From Bacillota bacterium (GTDB lineage: Bacteria; Bacillota; Clostridia; Lachnospirales; Lachnospiraceae): a stretch of DNA of 8,655 bases. This document shows positions 1 to 6,540 of this stretch, one piece after another (position 1 is the first letter of the stretch; each line of letters begins with the position of its first letter). The stretch covers positions 1 through 8,655 of the forward strand of contig JAGFXQ010000146.1 of NCBI GenBank assembly GCA_017861355.1. The letters are read 5' to 3'. A model generated the notes under the pieces. That model saw nothing but the letters and a program-made list of their open reading frames with translations. It did no database searches and was not told the origin of the DNA. The position numbers and the translations under genes were made by a program.

Positions 1-240
1 TGGAACGGACCGATGGGTGTATTCGAATTAACTAACTTTGCAGCTGGTACGATTGCAGTAGCGAAGGCACTTGCTGAGATCGATGCTACCACAATTATCG
101 GTGGTGGTGATTCTGCAGCAGCTGTTAATATCTTAGGCTTCGGCGATAAGATGACTCATATCTCTACCGGTGGCGGTGCTTCCCTTGAATTCTTAGAGGG
201 CAAGGAACTTCCCGGTATTGCAGCAGCAAACGATAAGTAA
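1..240 (+). CDS. pgk: Phosphoglycerate kinase, C-terminal 79 residues (5' end outside window)
   Basis: This is the 3' end of a glycolytic kinase that transfers phosphate between 1,3-bisphosphoglycerate and ADP in the cytosol. The open frame runs from the first base of the window to TAA at 238-240, so the ATG at 13 is internal. The visible residues carry PGK signatures: WNGPMGVFE at residues 1-9, the GGGDSAAA nucleotide-binding loop, and HISTGGGASLEFLEGKELPG near the C-terminus. The gene lies 23 bp ahead of tpiA with no terminator between them, so the two are probably co-transcribed. Identification is firm; only the N-terminal domain and most of the protein are missing because of the window edge. 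Confidence 0.97.
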   Translation, partial: WNGPMGVFELTNFAAGTIAVAKALAEIDATTIIGGGDSAAAVNILGFGDKMTHISTGGGASLEFLEGKELPGIAAANDK

Positions 241-263
241 GAGATTGAATTAGGAGGAATATC

Positions 264-1010
264 ATGCGTAGAAAGATTATTGCAGGTAACTGGAAGATGA
301 ACAAGACTCCGGCGGAAGCGGTTGCCTTAATTAATGAATTAAAGCCTTTAGTAGCAACAGAGGATGCAGACGTAGTATTTTGCGTTCCTGCGGTATCTTT
401 AACAACTGCCTTAGATGCAGCCAAAGGTACCAATATTGCGATTGGTGCTCAGAATATGTATTATGAAGAGAGCGGTGCTTATACCGGCGAGATTTCTCCC
501 AGTATGTTAACCAGCATCGGAGTAAAATATGTTATCATCGGACATTCCGAGAGAAGAGAATATTTTGCTGAGACAGACGAGACAGTAAACAAAAAGGTAT
601 TAAAAGCATTTGAACACGGAATTACACCAATCGTATGCTGTGGTGAAACCTTAAAGCAAAGAGAACAGGGCATTACAATTGACTGGATCCGTCAACAGAT
701 TAAGATTGCTTTCCTAAGTGTATCCGCTGACCAGGCAAAGCAGTCAGTCATTGCATACGAGCCTATCTGGGCAATCGGAACCGGTAAGGTTGCAACTACC
801 GAGCAGGCTGAAGAGGTATGTAAGGCGATTCGTGAATGTATCGCTGAGATTTATGACGAAGTAACCGCAGCTGCAATCCGTATTCAGTACGGCGGCAGTG
901 TAACAGCTTCCAGCGCAGCTGATTTATTCTCTCAGGCGAACATCGATGGAGGATTGGTTGGTGGAGCAAGCTTAAAGGCTGACTTCGGAAAGATCGTTAA
1001 TTACAAATAA
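264..1010 (+). CDS. tpiA: Triose-phosphate isomerase
   Basis: A cytosolic TIM-barrel enzyme that interconverts dihydroxyacetone phosphate and glyceraldehyde 3-phosphate. It has 248 residues, the usual length. All active-site elements are visible: AGNWKMNK with Asn9 and Lys11, the electrophile His94 in IGHSERR, the catalytic base Glu166 in AYEPIWAIGTGK (also the flexible loop 6), YGGSV at 209-213, and the phosphate-binding GLVGGASL near 230-237. The start is the ATG at 264, preceded by AGGAGG at 252-257. It follows pgk by 23 bp, which fits the classical pgk-tpiA glycolytic operon, and is closed by a hairpin at 1030-1058. Nothing unusual is seen in the protein. Confidence 0.98.
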   Translation: MRRKIIAGNWKMNKTPAEAVALINELKPLVATEDADVVFCVPAVSLTTALDAAKGTNIAIGAQNMYYEESGAYTGEISPSMLTSIGVKYVIIGHSERREYFAETDETVNKKVLKAFEHGITPIVCCGETLKQREQGITIDWIRQQIKIAFLSVSADQAKQSVIAYEPIWAIGTGKVATTEQAEEVCKAIRECIAEIYDEVTAAAIRIQYGGSVTASSAADLFSQANIDGGLVGGASLKADFGKIVNYK

Positions 1011-1019
1011 TATTTCATT

Positions 1020-1060
1020 GATCCATCATGGGTCCGGTCTTTATGGATCGGACCCTTTGT
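1020..1060 (+). terminator. Rho-independent terminator of pgk-tpiA
   Basis: A perfect 7-bp stem, GGGTCCG at 1030-1036 with CGGACCC at 1049-1055, is followed by a modest T-rich tail (TTTGTATGTTT). It starts 19 bp after the tpiA stop. A second perfect 7-bp pairing, GATCCAT at 1020-1026 with ATGGATC at 1043-1049, competes for the same bases, so two mutually exclusive hairpins can form. The short U tract suggests incomplete termination. Confidence 0.75.
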
Positions 1061-1107
1061 ATGTTTCTCAGGGTTACACTTCAGCATTCTAGGTAGTGAA
1101 TACGACT

Positions 1108-1214
1108 AGGAACGAAATGTTCCCATGGATGAGCCGTTCCCACTTAATTGCATTACGTAGCGGTACGTTGGTATCGACGAATGCAAATACTCACCATGGG
1201 AACACTTCATTCTT
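1108..1214. repeat. Long imperfect inverted repeat / candidate structured RNA or small repeat element
   Basis: TGTTCCCATGG at 1118-1128 is perfectly complementary to CCATGGGAACA at 1194-1204. After one bulged A (1129), TGAG at 1130-1133 pairs with CTCA at 1190-1193. The stem continues outward with a few mismatches to about 1108/1214. Inside are further pairings: TTGCATT (1148-1154) with AATGCAA (1180-1186), and a small hairpin CGTA-GCGG-TACG (1156-1167). GTTCCCA also occurs a second time at 1136-1142, and a competing GGAAC/GTTCC hairpin sits at 1109-1123. No credible protein is encoded here. It could be a non-autonomous repeat element or a folded RNA; I do not recognise its family. Confidence 0.6.
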
Positions 1215-1242
1215 CTCAAAAGGGAATTATATGCTTTATAAT

Positions 1243-1272
1243 TTGACAAATGATGAAGTATAAGTATATAAT
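1243..1272 (+). promoter_or_regulatory. Sigma-A promoter upstream of gpmI
   Basis: A perfect -35 box TTGACA (1243-1248) and a perfect -10 box TATAAT (1267-1272) are separated by 18 bp. Transcription would start near 1279, giving a leader of about 225 nt before the gpmI start codon. No other good promoter was seen between the tpiA terminator and gpmI, so this is the likely gpmI promoter, or the promoter of a small RNA reading towards gpmI. Confidence 0.75.
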
Positions 1273-1278
1273 TTAATT

Positions 1279-1504
1279 CGGATTGTTCTAATGTAGTATT
1301 GGTATATTCATAAAATTTTAATTGGTTGAGATTCAAGGCGTATTAAATGATGTTAGAAAGTAACATATCAGATAGTTTCTTCTCGATTAGGAACTAAGGT
1401 ATGATTATGATATATGATAACAATACAAGGCTAGAGTAAATGATCTGCTTTGTTATTGATAAGAAATGTTGCTAGAAGATCTTTATTAGTAAAGGAGCAA
1501 AATA
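1279..1504 (+). promoter_or_regulatory. Long 5' leader of gpmI, no recognised riboswitch
   Basis: AT-rich stretch between the predicted start site and gpmI. I see no T-box, SAM or other familiar riboswitch signature and no reading frame with a ribosome binding site. Weak complementarity exists between ATAACAA (1417-1423) and TTGTTAT (1450-1456). No intrinsic terminator (GC stem plus T run) is visible. The gpmI ribosome binding site AAAGGAG lies at 1491-1497. The leader extent depends entirely on the promoter call. Confidence 0.35.
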
Positions 1505-3046
1505 ATGAGTAAAAAGCCTACAGTATTAATGATATTAGACGGATATGGTTTAAATGAGAAGAAAGAAGCGAATGCAATTGCTGAAGCAAATAAACCGGTA
1601 ATGGATAAATTAATGGCGGAGTATCCTTATGTTAAAGGCTATGCGAGTGGTATGGCAGTTGGCCTTCCGGATGGTCAGATGGGTAATTCCGAGGTTGGTC
1701 ATATTAATATGGGTGCCGGAAGAATTGTATATCAGGAATTAACCAGAATCACGAAGGAGATCCAGGACGGAGACTTCTTTAAGAATGCAGCATTACTTGC
1801 TGCCATGGATAATTGCAAGAGACATAATTCGGATTTACATCTCTATGGTTTGTTATCCGATGGTGGTGTTCATAGCCATAATACTCATCTTTATGCATTG
1901 CTTGAGCTTGCGAAGAAGCAGGGACTTACTAATGTATATGTTCACGCCTTCCTGGATGGTCGTGACACTCCTCCGGCTTCCGGAAAAGGTTTTGTAGAGA
2001 AGCTATGGGAGCAGATGCAGATCATTGGAGTTGGTAAGATTGCCACCGTGATGGGCAGATACTATGTAATGGATCGTGATAATCGTTGGGATCGTGTCGA
2101 AAAGGCTTACCGTGCTCTTGCTTTTGGAGAAGGTGAGAAGGCAGAGAGTGGAGTACTTGCCGTTCAGAACTCATATGACACCGAGAAATACGATGAATTC
2201 GTTCTTCCGACTGTGGTTATGGAGAATGATAAGCCGGTTGCTACCATTAAGGATAAGGATTCTGTGATCTTCTTCAATTTTAGACCGGACAGAGCAAGAG
2301 AAATCACCAGAGTATTCTGTGATGAGGAATTCAAAGGCTTTGAACGTGGTAAGAGAATTGAAACTACTTATGTATGTTTCTCTGAATATGACATCACAAT
2401 TCCAAATAAAATTGTAGCTTTCCATAAGATTTCCTTAGATAATACCTTTGGACAGTTCCTGGCAGCACATCATAAAACTCAGCTTCGTCTTGCAGAGACT
2501 GAGAAATATGCACATGTTACCTTCTTCTTCAATGCAGGAGTTGAGGTACCGAATGAAGGTGAGGATCGTATCTTGGTGAAATCACCAAGTGTTGCAACCT
2601 ATGATCTTCAACCGGAGATGAGTGCATTTGAAGTGGCGGATAACCTGGTAAAATCGATTAAATCCGGTAAATATGATGTAATAATTGTGAACTTCGCAAA
2701 CCCGGATATGGTAGGTCATACCGGTATTGAAGGCGCTGCAATTAAGGCAATTGAAGCGGTAGATAAATGTGTAGGTATGGCAGTGGATGCATTGCTTGAG
2801 GTGGATGGTCAGATGTTCATCTGTGCCGACCATGGAAATGCTGAGCAACTGGTAGATTATACGACCAATGAACCTTTTACCGCACATACAACAAATCCGG
2901 TACCGTTTATCCTGGTGAACTATGATAAGAATTATACCTTGGCAGAAAATGGATGTCTTGCCGACATTATCCCTACGATGATCGAGATGATGGATATGGT
3001 AAAACCTGACGAAATGACTGGTAAATCCCTGCTGATCAAAAAATAA
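1505..3046 (+). CDS. gpmI: 2,3-bisphosphoglycerate-independent phosphoglycerate mutase
   Basis: A manganese-dependent cytosolic enzyme converting 3- to 2-phosphoglycerate, the step after PGK in glycolysis. The 513 residues match the family length. Alkaline-phosphatase-fold metal ligands and catalytic residues are in place: Asp12 in LDGYG, the phosphorylated Ser62 in MGNSEVGHINMGAGR, His123 in SDGGVHSH, Asp151/Arg153/Asp154 in FLDGRDTPP, Arg185 and Arg191 in GRYYVMDRDNRWDR, the FNFRPDRAR loop (258-265), Lys334, Asp401 and His405 in NPDMVGHTG, Asp442 and His443 in ADHGNAE, and His461. The start ATG at 1505 has AAAGGAG seven bases upstream. It is separated from tpiA by a terminator and nearly 500 bp, and has its own strong promoter, so it is probably expressed independently of pgk-tpiA. 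Confidence 0.97.
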   Translation: MSKKPTVLMILDGYGLNEKKEANAIAEANKPVMDKLMAEYPYVKGYASGMAVGLPDGQMGNSEVGHINMGAGRIVYQELTRITKEIQDGDFFKNAALLAAMDNCKRHNSDLHLYGLLSDGGVHSHNTHLYALLELAKKQGLTNVYVHAFLDGRDTPPASGKGFVEKLWEQMQIIGVGKIATVMGRYYVMDRDNRWDRVEKAYRALAFGEGEKAESGVLAVQNSYDTEKYDEFVLPTVVMENDKPVATIKDKDSVIFFNFRPDRAREITRVFCDEEFKGFERGKRIETTYVCFSEYDITIPNKIVAFHKISLDNTFGQFLAAHHKTQLRLAETEKYAHVTFFFNAGVEVPNEGEDRILVKSPSVATYDLQPEMSAFEVADNLVKSIKSGKYDVIIVNFANPDMVGHTGIEGAAIKAIEAVDKCVGMAVDALLEVDGQMFICADHGNAEQLVDYTTNEPFTAHTTNPVPFILVNYDKNYTLAENGCLADIIPTMIEMMDMVKPDEMTGKSLLIKK

Positions 3047-3047
3047 G

Positions 3048-3076
3048 TTGAAATAATTTCTGTTATATGGTAGAAT
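3048..3076 (+). promoter_or_regulatory. Sigma-A promoter of secG
   Basis: TTGAAA (3048-3053) and TAGAAT (3071-3076) are separated by exactly 17 bp, each one mismatch from consensus. It begins two bases after the gpmI stop. The predicted start near 3083 leaves a leader of about 20 nt before the secG ATG, carrying the ribosome binding site AGGAGGTG (3091-3098). No terminator is seen after gpmI, so read-through from gpmI into secG is also likely. Confidence 0.6.
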
Positions 3077-3103
3077 TGAGTTTAGTTTTTAGGAGGTGTA
3101 GAC

Positions 3104-3343
3104 ATGGAAGCATTAAAATTATTGGTTCAGATCGTATACATTTTAGTATGTATCGCATTAACCTTCGTAGTGTTGAGACAGGAAGGCAAGCAAGCTGGTT
3201 TATCCGGTGCACTTACAGGAACAACTGAGACTTACTGGGCTAAGAATAAGGGACGTTCTGTTGAGGGTACACTCGAGAGAGTAACCAAGTATTTAGCAGC
3301 AGCGTTTATGGTTCTTTCCATCGTTTTATGTTTGAAATGGTAA
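3104..3343 (+). CDS. secG: Protein translocase subunit SecG
   Basis: A small subunit of the SecYEG membrane channel that assists SecA-driven export. The 79 residues match Gram-positive SecG. There are two hydrophobic helices, about residues 5-23 and 62-78, joined by a cytoplasmic loop. The loop carries the family motif LRQEGKQAGLSGALTG and then a TYWAKNKGRSVEGTLERVTK segment. The ATG at 3104 is preceded by a near-perfect AGGAGGTG. Its position just before rnr-smpB matches the arrangement conserved in many Firmicutes. A terminator downstream separates it transcriptionally from rnr. Confidence 0.93.
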   Translation: MEALKLLVQIVYILVCIALTFVVLRQEGKQAGLSGALTGTTETYWAKNKGRSVEGTLERVTKYLAAAFMVLSIVLCLKW

Positions 3344-3434
3344 TACCTGTCAGCTGGAAATAAGAGCATTGCAAGACTTATTATGTATGAATTCAAAAAT
3401 GCTGGGTTTATAATCATTTTTGTATCGTGTATTC

Positions 3435-3467
3435 AAAACACTCTGAAAACAATCAGGGTGTTTTTTT
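3435..3467 (+). terminator. Rho-independent terminator after secG
   Basis: A 12-bp stem with one G-U pair (3435-3446 with 3453-3464; core CACTCTGA / TCAGGGTG) and a six-base loop is followed directly by a run of seven T (3461-3467). It lies 91 bp after the secG stop. The intervening 3344-3434 holds no gene; only a weak AATAAG/CTTATT hairpin (3359-3382) is visible. Confidence 0.9.
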
Positions 3468-3511
3468 ACATCCACAAGAGAGAAAGAGCACACCACGAAG
3501 AAACTTAAATT

Positions 3512-3527
3512 CTTATTTTAAAATAAG
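3512..3527. repeat. Perfect 16-bp palindrome over the rnr -35 region
   Basis: CTTATTTTAAAATAAG reads identically on both strands. It occupies the place where the -35 box of the rnr promoter should be. This is the position expected of an operator, but an all-AT core of this kind also arises by chance in AT-rich intergenic DNA. Confidence 0.4.
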
Positions 3528-3534
3528 CAATATA

Positions 3535-3543
3535 TGGTATACT
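3535..3543 (+). promoter_or_regulatory. Extended -10 promoter of rnr-smpB
   Basis: TATACT (3538-3543) is preceded by TG at -15/-14 (TGG directly before it), forming an extended -10 element. The -35 region, 16-17 bp upstream, has little likeness to TTGACA, which is common for extended -10 promoters. The start site would be near 3550, with a leader of about 40 nt. Confidence 0.6.
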
Positions 3544-3589
3544 AATAGTATGAAAGTAAAAGCATTTTACGGAAAAGTAGGTGTTGCAA

Positions 3590-5725
3590 ATGAAGGAAAA
3601 TGAAATGTTAGAAGAAAAGAAAATTATGCTTGAGGAAATGTTCTCAAGTAAAGAATATAAACCAATGAGGTTCAAGGATCTGGTAGCATTATTACAGGTT
3701 CCCAGAAACGCGAAACATGAACTTAAGATGGTGCTGGATCAGATGATTTCAGCAGGTAAGGTTATTTTGGATAACCAAGGACGTTATCGGACACCGGGCG
3801 ATGATATGAAGGTCGGAACCTTCTCGGGAAATCAGAGAGGTTTTGGCTTTGTGACCATTGAGGGTGAAGATCAAGATATCTTTATCCCAGGTGATGCGAC
3901 CAAGGGAGCACTTCATGGCGATAAGGTTATGATTATCATTAAGGACGAGCAGACCGGAAGAAGAAAAGAAGGAGCAGTCGTAAATATTGTTGAACGTAAT
4001 AGTAACGAAATCGTCGGAACCTTTGAGAAGAGTAAGAATTTCGGATTTGTACTCCCGGATAATCAGAAGTTTGGTAAAGATATCTTCATTCCGAAGGAAT
4101 TAACCAAAGGTGCGGTGTCCGGCCATAAGGTAGTAGTTAAGATTACAAATTACGGCGATGCAACGTCGAATCCGGAGGGTAAGATAATTGAGATACTCGG
4201 TCATGTGAATGATCCCGGTGTTGATATTATGTCCGTGGTACGAGCTTATGATCTGCCGGTAGAATTCTCAGAAGAGGTCATGCGAACACTGAATCAGGTG
4301 CCGGAACAGATTGATCCGGAGGAAGTCAAGAATCGCAGAGATATTCGTGATATCACTACAGTTACTATAGATGGTGAGGATGCCAAGGATTTGGATGATG
4401 CAATCACACTCAGTAAGGAGGGTGATATCTACCGACTTGGTGTTCATATCGCAGATGTTACTCATTATGTGAGAGAGGACGCTCCTCTGGATAAGGAAGC
4501 ATTAAAACGTGGAACCAGTGTCTATCTGGTGGATCGAGTAATACCGATGCTGCCTCATAAACTATCCAATGGAATCTGCTCTCTGAATCCGGGTGTAGAC
4601 CGTCTGGCACTGAGCTGTTTTATGGACATCGATGCGAAGGGAAATGTGCTTGGTCATGAGATTACAGAGTCAGTAATTCGATCCGACCGACGCATGACCT
4701 ATACGAATGTGGCAAAGATTGTGGATGGTAGCGATGAAGAAGTAATCAAAGAATATGAGGAAATGGTTCCGTTCTTTCAGCTGATGCAGGAGTTGGCTGA
4801 GGTATTACGAGAAAGAAGACATAAGAGAGGCTCGATTAATTTCGATTTCCCGGAAAGTAAGATTATTGTTGATAAACAAGGAAAGCCGGTGGAGATTAAA
4901 GCCTATGAGAGAAATAAAGCGACGAAGATCATTGAAGAATTTATGTTAATCGCCAATGAGACAGTTGCTGAGGATTTCTTCTGGCAGGAGATCCCGTTTG
5001 TATATCGTACGCATGATAATCCGGACGAAGAGAAGATACAGAAGCTTGCTATCTTCATTAATAACTTTGGTTATAGTATCAAACTTGGCCAGGAGGAGAT
5101 TCATCCGAAGGAGCTGCAGAAGCTGTTGATTAAGGTGGAGGATACACCGGAAGAAGCGTTAATCAGTAGATTAACCTTACGGTCGATGAAGCAGGCGAAG
5201 TATACCGTTGCAAACACGGGGCATTTTGGTCTGTCAGCGAAGTATTATTGTCATTTTACCTCCCCAATCCGCCGATATCCTGATCTTCAGATACACAGAA
5301 TTATCAAGGAGAACTTGAACGGTAAAATGGGTGAGAAGCGAATACAGCATTATGAGAAGATCCTGTTCGAAGTAGCGAATCATTCCAGTAAGACAGAGCG
5401 TCGTGCAGAGGAAGCTGAGCGCGAGGTAATGAAGATGAAGAAGGTCGAATATATGATGGAGCATATCGGTGAGACCTTTGAAGGAGTTATCTCGGGTGTT
5501 ACTTCTTGGGGTATGTATGTGGAATTACCGAATACGATCGAAGGAATGATCCGTGTCAGTGAGATGAATGATGATTACTATATCTATGACGAAGAGCGCT
5601 ATCAGATGATCGGAGAGCATACTAAGAAAGTATATAAATTAGGGCAAATGGTTACGGTCGAGGTGGTGAGTGCTGATAAGATTCAACGAACCATCGATTT
5701 TGCCCTTGTGGAGGGAGAAGAGTAA
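3590..5725 (+). CDS. rnr: Ribonuclease R (RNB-family 3'-5' exoribonuclease)
   Basis: A processive exoribonuclease that degrades structured RNA and, with SmpB and tmRNA, clears non-stop messages. In 711 residues the full architecture is present: an N-terminal winged-helix region (about 20-70), two cold-shock domains (GTFSGNQRGFGFV at 76-88; GTFEKSKNFGFV at 143-154), the RNB catalytic domain (about 249-582) and a C-terminal S1 domain (about 627-707). The catalytic aspartates are seen in DGEDAKDLDD (Asp261, 267, 269, 270), and HFTSPIRRYPDL lies at 555-566. The lysine-rich tail of enterobacterial RNase R is absent. I chose the ATG at 3590 because AGGTG at 3579-3583 places the Shine-Dalgarno GG eight bases upstream. 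An in-frame GTG at 3581 and an ATG at 3605 with AAGGA are alternatives. The stop abuts the smpB start. Confidence 0.95.
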   Translation: MKENEMLEEKKIMLEEMFSSKEYKPMRFKDLVALLQVPRNAKHELKMVLDQMISAGKVILDNQGRYRTPGDDMKVGTFSGNQRGFGFVTIEGEDQDIFIPGDATKGALHGDKVMIIIKDEQTGRRKEGAVVNIVERNSNEIVGTFEKSKNFGFVLPDNQKFGKDIFIPKELTKGAVSGHKVVVKITNYGDATSNPEGKIIEILGHVNDPGVDIMSVVRAYDLPVEFSEEVMRTLNQVPEQIDPEEVKNRRDIRDITTVTIDGEDAKDLDDAITLSKEGDIYRLGVHIADVTHYVREDAPLDKEALKRGTSVYLVDRVIPMLPHKLSNGICSLNPGVDRLALSCFMDIDAKGNVLGHEITESVIRSDRRMTYTNVAKIVDGSDEEVIKEYEEMVPFFQLMQELAEVLRERRHKRGSINFDFPESKIIVDKQGKPVEIKAYERNKATKIIEEFMLIANETVAEDFFWQEIPFVYRTHDNPDEEKIQKLAIFINNFGYSIKLGQEEIHPKELQKLLIKVEDTPEEALISRLTLRSMKQAKYTVANTGHFGLSAKYYCHFTSPIRRYPDLQIHRIIKENLNGKMGEKRIQHYEKILFEVANHSSKTERRAEEAEREVMKMKKVEYMMEHIGETFEGVISGVTSWGMYVELPNTIEGMIRVSEMNDDYYIYDEERYQMIGEHTKKVYKLGQMVTVEVVSADKIQRTIDFALVEGEE

Positions 5726-6190
5726 GTGGGGGAAAATATCAAATTAATTGCCAATAATAAGAAGGCATATTTCGATTATTTTATCGAAGATAAATTCGAG
5801 GCAGGCATCGCTTTACACGGAACGGAAGTAAAATCTCTGCGAATGGGAAAATGCAGTTTAAAGGAAGCATTTCTTCGTATCGAGAAGGGTGAAGTGTATA
5901 TCTACAATATGCACATCAGTCCATATGAGAAAGGAAATATCTTCAACAAAGATCCACTCAGAGTGCGTAAGCTCTTGATGCACAAATTTGAGATTAATAA
6001 AATCGGCGGACAATTGGTACAGAAGGGTTATACTTTGGTGCCATTGCAGATCTACTTCAAAGGAAGCCTTGTCAAGATGGAGGTTGGCCTTGCAAAAGGT
6101 AAGAAGCTCTATGATAAACGTGAGGATATCGCGAAGAAAGATCAGAGAAGGGAAGCAGAGAAGGATTTCAAAGTTAAGAATCTGTACTAG
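5726..6190 (+). CDS. smpB: SsrA-binding protein SmpB
   Basis: The obligate protein partner of tmRNA: it binds the tRNA-like domain and places it in the A site of stalled ribosomes. The 154 residues cover the whole family: NNKKAYFDYFIEDKFEAGI at 10-28, GTEVKSLR at 32-39, the MHISPYEKGNIFNKDPLRVR core, GSLVKMEVGLAKGKKLYDKR at about 113-132, and a basic C-terminal tail that acts as the codon-anticodon mimic. The start is GTG at 5726, immediately after the rnr TAA with no gap; GGAGGGAG at 5710-5717 inside rnr serves as ribosome binding site. Zero spacing implies translational coupling to rnr. Its RNA partner ssrA lies 1.4 kb downstream rather than adjacent. Confidence 0.96.
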   Translation: MGENIKLIANNKKAYFDYFIEDKFEAGIALHGTEVKSLRMGKCSLKEAFLRIEKGEVYIYNMHISPYEKGNIFNKDPLRVRKLLMHKFEINKIGGQLVQKGYTLVPLQIYFKGSLVKMEVGLAKGKKLYDKREDIAKKDQRREAEKDFKVKNLY

Positions 6191-6191
6191 A

Positions 6192-6350
6192 GATGAAGAT
6201 CTGGAGGGCTTTCAAACGAAGCTGAAGGAACATGGTGTTACCTTTATTCATGAGATCCATCAGCATGCCTGGGGTGAGAAGGTAATCCGCGTCTATGACC
6301 CGGATGGGCATATCATAGAGATTGGAGATGCTCATATAGAGGAGAATTAG
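6192..6350 (+). pseudogene. 3' remnant of a glyoxalase/VOC-superfamily gene
   Basis: An open frame running on from the smpB 3' end to TAG at 6348-6350 encodes about 52 residues that look like the C-terminal half of a VOC/glyoxalase protein. It shows DLEGFQTKLKEHGV, then HAWGEKVIRVYDPDGHIIEIGD; the PDGHxxEI motif normally carries a metal-ligand glutamate. There is no start codon with a ribosome binding site. Upstream in this frame lies only smpB out of frame, so the N-terminal half of a roughly 120-residue protein is missing. The remnant begins within a few bases of the smpB stop codon, suggesting a deletion joined the two. It is followed by a strong terminator. Probably non-functional, although the preserved motif suggests recent decay. 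Confidence 0.7.
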
Positions 6351-6394
6351 TACCTTCATTATCAAGTACTACGTCATTAATATTATTAATTATG

Positions 6395-6438
6395 AAGAGC
6401 TACAAACCTGATAAATCAAGGGTTGTAGCTCTTTTTTT
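6395..6438 (+). terminator. Rho-independent terminator after rnr-smpB and VOC remnant
   Basis: The stem AAGAGCTACAA (6395-6405) pairs with TTGTAGCTCTT (6423-6433). It continues past one A/G mismatch (6406/6422) into CCT..GA pairing, with a TAAA loop at 6412-6415, and is followed by T at 6432-6438. It is very stable and separates the rnr-smpB unit from the next operon. Confidence 0.93.
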
Positions 6439-6455
6439 GTTCTGTGTAAATAAAT

Positions 6456-6520
6456 TATGCAAAGTTGACTTGACAAAATATGCAAAGCGTACTATACTAA
6501 ATATGCAAAGTTAACTTAGC
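6456..6520 (+). repeat. Three operator-like repeats with exact 23-bp spacing
   Basis: TATGCAAAG occurs at 6456-6464, 6479-6487 and 6502-6510, each exactly 23 bp after the last. Each is the left arm of a dyad. The third is nearly perfect (GCAAAGTTAACTTAGC, 6505-6520), the first keeps AAGT..ACTT (6462-6471), and the second keeps only AG....CT. The copies lie upstream of the -35 box, in the -35/-10 spacer, and at the transcription start. This arrangement fits cooperative binding by the HTH protein encoded just downstream. Confidence 0.75.
6470..6498 (+). promoter_or_regulatory. Sigma-A promoter of the HTH-membrane protein operon
   Basis: TTGACA (6470-6475) and TATACT (6493-6498) are separated by 17 bp; the start site would be near 6505. 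It is embedded in the three 23-bp repeats, so repressor bound there would block both boxes. Strong promoter plus overlapping operators is typical of an autoregulated operon. Confidence 0.85.
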
Positions 6521-6540
6521 ACATCGGAAAGGTGATGAAA

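Noticed and set aside
1109..1123. LexA/SOS box (GGAAC-GAAAT-GTTCC)
   Set aside because: The spacer is five bases rather than the four of the Gram-positive GAAC-N4-GTTC box, and the site is not at a promoter.
1108..1214. Integron attC site
   Set aside because: The size and imperfect palindrome fit, but the required core sites (RYYYAAC at one end and GTTRRRY at the other) are not in the right places and there is no cassette structure.
1106..1336. 76-residue open frame on the minus strand upstream of gpmI
   Set aside because: It spans the inverted repeat and the promoter, has no family resemblance, and its composition is that of non-coding AT-rich DNA.
1279..1504. T-box or other known riboswitch in the gpmI leader
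   Set aside because: No T-box consensus, no terminator/antiterminator pair and no familiar aptamer motif could be found.
5988..6350. 120-residue plus-strand frame overlapping smpB and the VOC remnant as one gene
   Set aside because: Its first 60 or so residues are smpB read in the wrong frame; only the part after about 6190 resembles a protein family, so it is called a remnant instead.
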